Source: an uncultured Coriobacteriales bacterium
Lineage (GTDB): Bacteria > Actinomycetota > Coriobacteriia > Coriobacteriales > UMGS124
Assembly: GCA_934654475.1 (NCBI GenBank)
Contig: CAKUFZ010000006.1
Coordinates: forward strand, 51,420-115,419
Length of the DNA stretch: 64,000 nucleotides
Direction of reading: 5' to 3'
In this document: positions 59,168 through 64,000 of the stretch, piece after piece
How the letters are laid out: each line of letters opens with the position of its first letter
Position numbering within the stretch: the first letter of the stretch is position 1
Notes under the pieces: generated by a model
What the model was told of the DNA's origin: nothing
What the model saw: only the letters and a program-made list of their open reading frames with translations
Databases searched by the model: none
Program-made: the position numbers and the translations under genes

Positions 59168-60063
59168 TCGTAGACTCCAGCGCCAACCTCACCCGCGCCG
59201 AGGCCGCACGCCTGGGCGTCACCATGGTGCCCATGACCTACCGCATCGACGGCGAGCTGCACGAAGAAACGTTCATGGGCGAGAACGGCGACTTCGCCCA
59301 GGCCCTGCACGACAAGCGCCTCACCGAGGCCCACGGGGCGAAGCCCGAGGCCTTCCAGCAGGCGTTTTCCCGACTTGTCGAGACGGGCTCGGATGTGGTG
59401 TGCATCACGACCTCCGCAAAGGTGTCGAGCTGCTACCGCAGCGCCTGCAAGGCCGCTGACCAGGTGCGTTCCGCCATCCGCAACAAGGTGGGCGCCACGA
59501 GCCGCGAGGCCAACTCCGCCGCTGCGGCCGGCGCCGCCGGGCTTCCGCGCATCAAGGTGCTCGACTCCATGAGCACCATCTGCGGCGTGGAGTCGCTTGC
59601 CAGCCTCGCCCGCAAGCTCGACGCGTCGGGTGCCTCGTTCGACGACATCGTGGCGACCCTTGAGGCCGCCCGTGCCGACCAGGGCATCGGCTTCTCCGTG
59701 CCGAGCACGGCGACGCTTCGCCACACCGGCCGGCTGGCACTCATTCCCTTGTCGGTGGGAACCTTCCTCAACCGCTACCCCGTGCTCAGCGTGCGCGACG
59801 GCGCGGTCATCCACGTGAAGACGACCCGCGGCGTGCAGAACCTCGCCCGCGAGCTCGTGGAACTCGTGCCCACCGACGCCCCGCGCATCCTCACGCTCAC
59901 CTACTTCGGCACGCAGGGGCGCGCCTGCACGGAGCTTCTGCGCTGCGTGCGCGACAAGTTCAGCGGTATCAACGTGCGCGTGAAGGAGGGCGGCCCCGTG
60001 CTCGCCTCCATCCTGGGCCCGGGTGCCGTGAGCCTCGCCTGGGGCCCGGCCGCGAAGGCCTAA
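59155..60063 (+). CDS. DegV-family fatty-acid-binding protein
   Basis: 302 residues. The DegV N-terminal motif SLVVDSSANLTRAEAARLGV, the loop VCITTSAKVSSCYRSAC and late FSVPSTATLRHTGRL fit the family, which binds a fatty acid; some members (FakB) present it to a fatty-acid kinase. It overlaps the end of accDA by 13 nt, so it is the last gene of the fatty-acid operon. No FakA kinase gene is adjacent. Confidence 0.88.
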   Translation: MLSLVVDSSANLTRAEAARLGVTMVPMTYRIDGELHEETFMGENGDFAQALHDKRLTEAHGAKPEAFQQAFSRLVETGSDVVCITTSAKVSSCYRSACKAADQVRSAIRNKVGATSREANSAAAAGAAGLPRIKVLDSMSTICGVESLASLARKLDASGASFDDIVATLEAARADQGIGFSVPSTATLRHTGRLALIPLSVGTFLNRYPVLSVRDGAVIHVKTTRGVQNLARELVELVPTDAPRILTLTYFGTQGRACTELLRCVRDKFSGINVRVKEGGPVLASILGPGAVSLAWGPAAKA

Positions 60064-60082
60064 GTCCGCATTGCATCGTCCA

Positions 60083-60114
60083 GGCCCGTTAGCTTTCTGG
60101 CTAACGGGCCTTTT
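60083..60114 (+). terminator. Terminator of the fatty-acid operon
   Basis: A perfect 11-bp stem GGCCCGTTAGC/GCTAACGGGCC followed by TTTT, 20 nt past the degV stop. Confidence 0.9.
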
Positions 60115-60165
60115 CATGGACGGCAACCGGGGCGGCATGGGCAGGCCACTCGGGGATCGAGCACG

Positions 60166-60285
60166 TTTCGCCCACGACACACGCATGTTTCACCCGCAGC
60201 ATATGCTCGGTCTCACGCCCGCAGCACACGCGCGACCTCTCGCCCGCAGCACGTGCGCAGGTTTCGCGCATGTGACAACCCGTTT
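60166..60285. repeat. Imperfect tandem repeats upstream of proC
   Basis: Five related segments start near 60166, 60188, 60211, 60238 and 60262, each opening T(T/C)TC and most containing CGCCCGCAGCA or a near match, spaced 22-27 nt. No gene is supported in 60115-60359. Confidence 0.5.
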
Positions 60286-60359
60286 TAATCGTGCCCGCCA
60301 TGTGGCATCATATGCCCATGCAATTGCACCCTTGCAACGACACCAACCAGGAGGATCTT

Positions 60360-61160
60360 ATGTCAGACGTTCCGTGTACCAAGATCGGCTTTATCGGCTT
60401 CGGCAACATGGCGAAGGCCATCGCCAAGGGCCTGCTTCGCGCCGAGGCAGTGCCCGCGGGCAACATTTACGCCTGCGCCAAGAACTACGACAAGCTCTGC
60501 ACCAACTGCGGCAAGCTGGGAATCAACCCCTGCGCAAGCGCCGAAGAGGTCGTCGAGGCGTCCGACGTCGTGTTCATCGCGGTAAAGCCTTACCTGGTAG
60601 ACGAGGTCTGCGCGCCCATCGCAGACGAGCTGGCAGAGAAGATCGTGGTCTCCGTGGCCGTGAACATGCCCTTCGGCGAGTACGAGCAGGTGCTCGTGCC
60701 CGGCACGCACCACATCTCGGTGCTGCCCAACACGCCCGTGCAGGTCAACGAGGGCGTCTGGGTCTGCGAGTCCACCCACTCCCTCACCGAGGAGGACCTG
60801 GCCGTGGTGCGCCCCATCCTTGAGGCGACGGGCCTCGTGGTCTTTGTGGACGCTGCGCTCATGGGCATCGCCGGCACGGTGACGGGCTGCGGCCCCGCCT
60901 TTGTCGCCATGTTCATGGAGGCCCTGGGCGACGCCGCCGTGAAGTACGGCGTGCCCCGCGCGGTGGCCTACCAGCTGGCAGGGCAAATGATTGCCGGCAC
61001 CGGCAAGATGGCCGTGGAAACGGGCAAGCACCCCGCCGTGCTCAAGGACGCCGTGTGCTCCCCCGGCGGCACCACCATCAAGGGCGTCGCCTCCCTTGAG
61101 GAAAACGGCCTGCGCAACGCCGCCATCAAGGCAATCGACGCAATCATGCAGGCAAAGTAG
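60360..61160 (+). CDS. proC: Pyrroline-5-carboxylate reductase
   Basis: Last step of proline synthesis, NAD(P)H-dependent, 266 residues. The nucleotide site is KIGFIGFGNMAKAIAKGLL; the C-terminal domain has the family signature CSPGGTTIKGVASLEENGL. ATG 60360 has AGGAGG seven bases upstream. It stands alone, with repeats before it and two hairpins after it. Confidence 0.95.
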   Translation: MSDVPCTKIGFIGFGNMAKAIAKGLLRAEAVPAGNIYACAKNYDKLCTNCGKLGINPCASAEEVVEASDVVFIAVKPYLVDEVCAPIADELAEKIVVSVAVNMPFGEYEQVLVPGTHHISVLPNTPVQVNEGVWVCESTHSLTEEDLAVVRPILEATGLVVFVDAALMGIAGTVTGCGPAFVAMFMEALGDAAVKYGVPRAVAYQLAGQMIAGTGKMAVETGKHPAVLKDAVCSPGGTTIKGVASLEENGLRNAAIKAIDAIMQAK

Positions 61161-61190
61161 GGCAAGCTTACAATCAAGGCACGGAATAAA

Positions 61191-61229
61191 GCGGGCTGGT
61201 GGCACGTCGTTGTCGCTGGCCCGTTTTTT
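61191..61229 (+). terminator. Terminator after proC
   Basis: A CGGGC/GCCCG stem closed over a long GT-rich loop, followed by TTTTTT. It lies 30 nt past the stop. Confidence 0.65.
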
Positions 61230-61321
61230 GTATTTGCCAATGCAATCCAAACTGGCCAGACCGCACCTGATACGGGGCCGGCAACCCAGCCGTGGCCTGC
61301 AACGCAACGCAATGCCCCGGC

Positions 61322-61355
61322 AAGCCCTCTGACGCAAAAAGTCGGAGGGCTTTTT
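61322..61355 (+). terminator. Second hairpin terminator before the metal-transport genes
   Basis: AAGCCCTC pairs with GAGGGCTT, followed by TTT. It insulates the downstream promoter at 61365. Confidence 0.7.
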
Positions 61356-61364
61356 CGTTTTGCA

Positions 61365-61392
61365 TTGACAGCGCATATAGGCGGCGTATACT
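61365..61392 (+). promoter_or_regulatory. Promoter of the HMA metal chaperone gene
   Basis: TTGACA (61365-61370), 16-nt spacer, TATACT (61387-61392). One of the clearest promoters in the window; transcription should start near 61399, at the edge of the palindrome that follows. Confidence 0.8.
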
Positions 61393-61400
61393 GCAGGCAA

Positions 61401-61424
61401 ACATATGAACGATTGTTCATATGT
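61401..61424 (+). promoter_or_regulatory. ArsR/SmtB-type metal-sensor operator
   Basis: Perfect 10-bp arms ACATATGAAC and GTTCATATGT with a 4-nt gap. ATATGAAC dyads of this form are bound by ArsR/SmtB/CadC-type metal sensors, and the position at +2 to +25 suits repression. No such sensor gene is in the window. Confidence 0.75.
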
Positions 61425-61492
61425 AAACAACTCAAATAACGGCAGCGTACAAAGAGGCGGTAAGAACCGCCCTGGAGAAAAGGAGCGCCATC

Positions 61493-61711
61493 ATGCGTAA
61501 GGTATTCAAGCTCGACGAGATCGACTGCGCCAACTGCGCCCGTGAGCTGCAGGAAGGCATCGCCAAGCTCGACGGCGTGAAGTCCGTCTCCGTCAACTTC
61601 ATGACCCAAAAACTCACGCTCGAGGCCGACGACACCGAGTTCGACGAGGTGCTCGAGCGCGTGGTGGCCTACACGGAGGACGTCGAGCCTGACTGCGAGA
61701 TTATTCGCTAA
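61493..61711 (+). CDS. Heavy-metal-associated (HMA) domain metal chaperone
   Basis: 72 residues, a single ferredoxin-like HMA domain with metal cysteines Cys12 and Cys15 in LDEIDCANCARELQ. The Asp before CxxC is typical of Zn/Cd/Pb-binding rather than Cu-binding domains. The P-type ATPase downstream lacks its own HMA domain, so this is probably its detached metal-binding partner. AAGGAG precedes the ATG. Controlled by the palindrome 70 nt upstream. Confidence 0.88.
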   Translation: MRKVFKLDEIDCANCARELQEGIAKLDGVKSVSVNFMTQKLTLEADDTEFDEVLERVVAYTEDVEPDCEIIR

Positions 61712-61728
61712 GGCTTTGTGCTCCCTTG

Positions 61729-61818
61729 GGGAGGGAGGGCATGGTCGCCTGCTCGGGCAGTCCTCGCCGCGCCGGTGGCGCGGCTGCGGAACTCGCGACC
61801 GACCATGCCCTCCCTCCC
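61729..61818. repeat. Long hairpin between the HMA and ATPase genes
   Basis: Perfect 19-bp arms (GGGAGGGAGGGCATGGTCG at 61729-61747 and its inverse at 61800-61818) enclose a smaller CCGCGCC/GGCGCGG hairpin. It lies 17 nt past the HMA stop and could limit read-through or protect the upstream mRNA. Confidence 0.75.
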
Positions 61819-61890
61819 TTGCGCGCGTGACGCACTTGCTCGGGGCACGTGGGGAGGCTCGGGGCTCGGAAATCTGCCAGGGAGGGCGGA

Positions 61891-61978
61891 TTTAACATAC
61901 ATTTCGGGTACTCAAATGTATGTTAAATTATTAAAAGGCCAGTTGGCGGGTTTTTAGAAAATCTGAAATGTATGTTAA
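61891..61978. promoter_or_regulatory. AAATGTATGTTAA boxes upstream of the metal ATPase
   Basis: An inverted pair TTTAACATACATTT (61891-61904) and AAATGTATGTTAAA (61914-61927) with a 9-nt gap, plus a third copy at 61966-61978 in direct orientation. They differ from the operator at 61401, suggesting the ATPase has a second control input. Confidence 0.65.
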
Positions 61979-62041
61979 TTCCCAAGCGCGGGCGTCACAG
62001 GGACCGCATGACGCATGGGTCAGCAAGAAAGAAGGACGACC

Positions 62042-63997
62042 ATGGCTGACGCGAAGGCAGCGAAGGGCAAAACGAAAAAGAAGAAGCGTAAGAAGGAGTC
62101 ACTGCAGCATCGTCTCGTGCGCATCCTTGTCGCGCTGGGCATCTTCGCCGTGGTGTTCGCCCTCGACGAGCTGGGCGTGCTTGAGGCCGCGTTCGGCACG
62201 CCGGGCGACGTGTACGCGAGCTTCGTGCTGTTCGCCATCCCCTTCACCATCGCCGGCTACGACGTTGTCGGCAAGGCTTTCAACAACATCCGCCACGGCA
62301 AGGTGTTCGACGAGAACTTCCTCATGACCGTGGCCACCCTGGGCGCATTTGCGATGGTGTTCTTTCCCGACACCGACCCCCACATGGCCGAAGGCGCAGC
62401 CGTCATGCTGTTCTACCAGGTAGGCGAGCTGTTCCAGAGCTACGCGGTGGGCAAGAGCCGCAAGTCCATCGCCGCCATGATGGACATCGCGCCCGACTAC
62501 GCCAACATCGAGCGTGACGGCGACCTCGCGCAGGTGGATCCCGACGAGGTCGAGGTCGGCTCCATCATCGTGGTGAAGCCCGGCGAGCGCATCCCCATCG
62601 ACGGCGTTGTGACGGAAGGCGCAAGCCAGCTCGACACCTCCGCCCTCACCGGCGAGAGCGTGCCGCGCCATGTGGAGACGGGCGCCGAGGTCGTCTCGGG
62701 CTGCATCAACATGACGGGCCTTCTGCACGTGCGCACCACCAAGCCTTTCGGCGAGTCCACGGTGAGCCGCATCCTGGAGCTTGTGGAAAACGCCAGCGAG
62801 AAGAAGGCAAAGACCGAGAACTTCATCACCCGCTTTGCCCGCTGGTACACCCCGGCCGTCACCGGCGCGGCCCTGCTGCTCGCCGTGCTGCCGCCGCTTC
62901 TTGGCATGGGTGCCTGGAGCGACTGGATTCTGCGCGGCCTCACATTTCTCGTGGTGAGCTGCCCGTGCGCCCTTGTCATCTCCGTGCCGCTCAGTTTCTT
63001 TGGCGGCATCGGCGGCGCCTCGCGCATCGGCGTGCTCGTGAAGGGCTCCAACTACCTTGAGGCCCTCTCCGAGGTCGACACCGTCGTCTTCGACAAAACC
63101 GGCACCCTCACCAACGGCACGTTCAACGTCGTGGCCGTGCACGCCGAGACCGACGTGGACCCCGACCTGCTGCTGAGCATGGCCGCCCATGCCGAGGCCT
63201 ATTCCGACCACCCCATCGCCGTGTCCATCAAGGCCGCTTACACCGGCGACATCGACCAAAGCAAGATCGCCGAGGTGCGCGAGGAGAGCGGCCACGGCGT
63301 GGTCGCCACCATCGAGCAGCATGCGGTGCTCGTGGGCAACGACAAGCTCATGGTCAGCCACGGCGTGAACTACCACGCCTGCGAGCTCACCGGCACCATC
63401 CTGCACGTCTCGCTCGACGGGCGCTACATCGGCCACATCGTGATCGCCGACGTCGTGAAGCCCGACTCTGCCCAGGCCATCGCCGACCTGCACGCCGTGG
63501 GCGTGAAGAAGACGGTCATGCTCACCGGCGACCGTACCGAGGTGGCCGCAGCCGTGGCCGAAAAGCTGGGACTGGACGAGTACAAGGCACAGCTCTTGCC
63601 CGCCGACAAGGTCGAGCAGGTAGAAAGGCTGCTCGCCGCCGAGGGCGACAAGCGCAAGCTCGCCTTTGCGGGCGACGGCATCAACGACGCCCCCGTGCTC
63701 ACCCGCGCCGACGTGGGCATCGCCATGGGCGCCATGGGCTCCGACGCCGCCATCGAGGCCGCCGACGTGGTGCTCATGGACGACAAGCCCTCCAACATCG
63801 CCCGCGCCATTCGCCTGGCCAAGAAGACGATGGGCATCGTGTGGCAGAACATCGTGTTCGCCCTGGCCGTGAAGTTCATCATCCTCGTGCTCGCCGCTCT
63901 GGGCATCGCCAACATGTGGCTCGCCGTGTTCGGCGACGTGGGCGTGGCCATCATCGCGATTTTGAATGCGATGCGAGCAATGAAGGCACCGAAGTAG
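62042..63997 (+). CDS. P1B-type heavy-metal ATPase (Zn/Cd/Pb exporter type)
   Basis: Membrane ATPase that exports soft divalent metals, 651 residues. A Lys-rich N-terminus replaces the usual HMA domain. Motifs: Ala-type TGES (LDTSALTGESVPRH), Cys307-Pro-Cys309 in VVSCPCALVISVPLSFFGG, the phosphorylated Asp351 in VFDKTGTLTNGTF, the HP motif AYSDHPIAVSI, and AFAGDGINDAPVLTRADVGI. The CPC plus late DVGVAII pattern fits the ZntA/CadA group, but the exact metal is inferred. ATG 62042 has AAGGACG upstream. The end lies 3 bases from the window edge and appears complete. Confidence 0.92.
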   Translation: MADAKAAKGKTKKKKRKKESLQHRLVRILVALGIFAVVFALDELGVLEAAFGTPGDVYASFVLFAIPFTIAGYDVVGKAFNNIRHGKVFDENFLMTVATLGAFAMVFFPDTDPHMAEGAAVMLFYQVGELFQSYAVGKSRKSIAAMMDIAPDYANIERDGDLAQVDPDEVEVGSIIVVKPGERIPIDGVVTEGASQLDTSALTGESVPRHVETGAEVVSGCINMTGLLHVRTTKPFGESTVSRILELVENASEKKAKTENFITRFARWYTPAVTGAALLLAVLPPLLGMGAWSDWILRGLTFLVVSCPCALVISVPLSFFGGIGGASRIGVLVKGSNYLEALSEVDTVVFDKTGTLTNGTFNVVAVHAETDVDPDLLLSMAAHAEAYSDHPIAVSIKAAYTGDIDQSKIAEVREESGHGVVATIEQHAVLVGNDKLMVSHGVNYHACELTGTILHVSLDGRYIGHIVIADVVKPDSAQAIADLHAVGVKKTVMLTGDRTEVAAAVAEKLGLDEYKAQLLPADKVEQVERLLAAEGDKRKLAFAGDGINDAPVLTRADVGIAMGAMGSDAAIEAADVVLMDDKPSNIARAIRLAKKTMGIVWQNIVFALAVKFIILVLAALGIANMWLAVFGDVGVAIIAILNAMRAMKAPK

Positions 63998-64000
63998 AGT

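Noticed and set aside
61718..61957. Small plus-strand frame between the HMA and ATPase genes
   Set aside because: It lies across the 19-bp hairpin and the operator boxes, with no ribosome-binding site or conserved peptide.

Overview
The window is about 64 kb of high-GC bacterial chromosome, coding on both strands. The gene content points to the actinobacterial class Coriobacteriia, most likely an Eggerthellaceae-type gut anaerobe. The evidence is two LuxR-type regulators with a 12-TM-like membrane half beside Tat-exported redox enzymes, a Tat flavoprotein reductase, a large Tat molybdopterin oxidoreductase with a four-cluster Fe-S partner, SufCBDSU, and a type II fatty-acid cluster with FabK. 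This is inference from gene families; no rRNA is present to confirm it. There is no CRISPR array, intact IS element or prophage.

Layout. 1-6 kb: xerD-type recombinase (cut by the window edge), pyrG, a membrane LuxR regulator and a Tat FAD reductase, all on the minus strand. 6.5-16.5 kb: tRNA-Lys, tRNA-His, a P-II protein, an HtrA protease with a Gly/Tyr-rich tail, an NhaP-type antiporter, groES-groEL, a phosphohexomutase (+) and a ferric-reductase-like membrane protein. 16.7-24.3 kb: a compact six-gene minus-strand operon (unknown acidic protein, TorD-like chaperone, polyferredoxin with an MvhD-like middle, two degenerate UvrD/AddB-like proteins around an unknown protein). 25.3-31.4 kb: a molybdoenzyme plus Fe-S subunit, divergent from a second membrane LuxR regulator. 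This arrangement resembles the catechol dehydroxylase loci of Eggerthella. 31.8-36.3 kb: queD, an aminotransferase, SPFH and NfeD proteins, ferrochelatase. 36.4-42.3 kb: two AAA/DUF4143 ATPases, an 81-nt fragment duplicated from a neighbouring gene, and a BlaI-BlaR1-like pair with clear operators. 42.3-48.9 kb: an HD-domain protein and sufCBDSU. 49.1-60.1 kb: a complete fatty-acid synthesis operon (marR/fabT, fabH, acpP, fabK, fabD, fabG, fabF, accB, fabZ, accC, fused accDA, degV). 60.3-64 kb: proC, then a metal-responsive HMA chaperone and a P-type ATPase.

How the genes work together. The fab operon is self-contained from malonyl-CoA formation through elongation and is probably controlled by its first gene. 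The suf operon builds Fe-S clusters, which the window's redox proteins need heavily. The TorD-containing operon sits beside the molybdoenzyme operon, and both have copies of a TACCTGG-type motif upstream, so co-regulation with the respiratory genes is plausible.

The non-coding DNA is unusually structured. It holds a family of nested palindromes (eight copies or fragments at four loci) placed at gene 3' ends, a second palindrome family with two copies, two long inverted-repeat elements at 24.6-25.1 kb, and several repeated or dyad operator candidates, notably upstream of suf, the DUF4143 ATPases, blaI and the metal ATPase genes.
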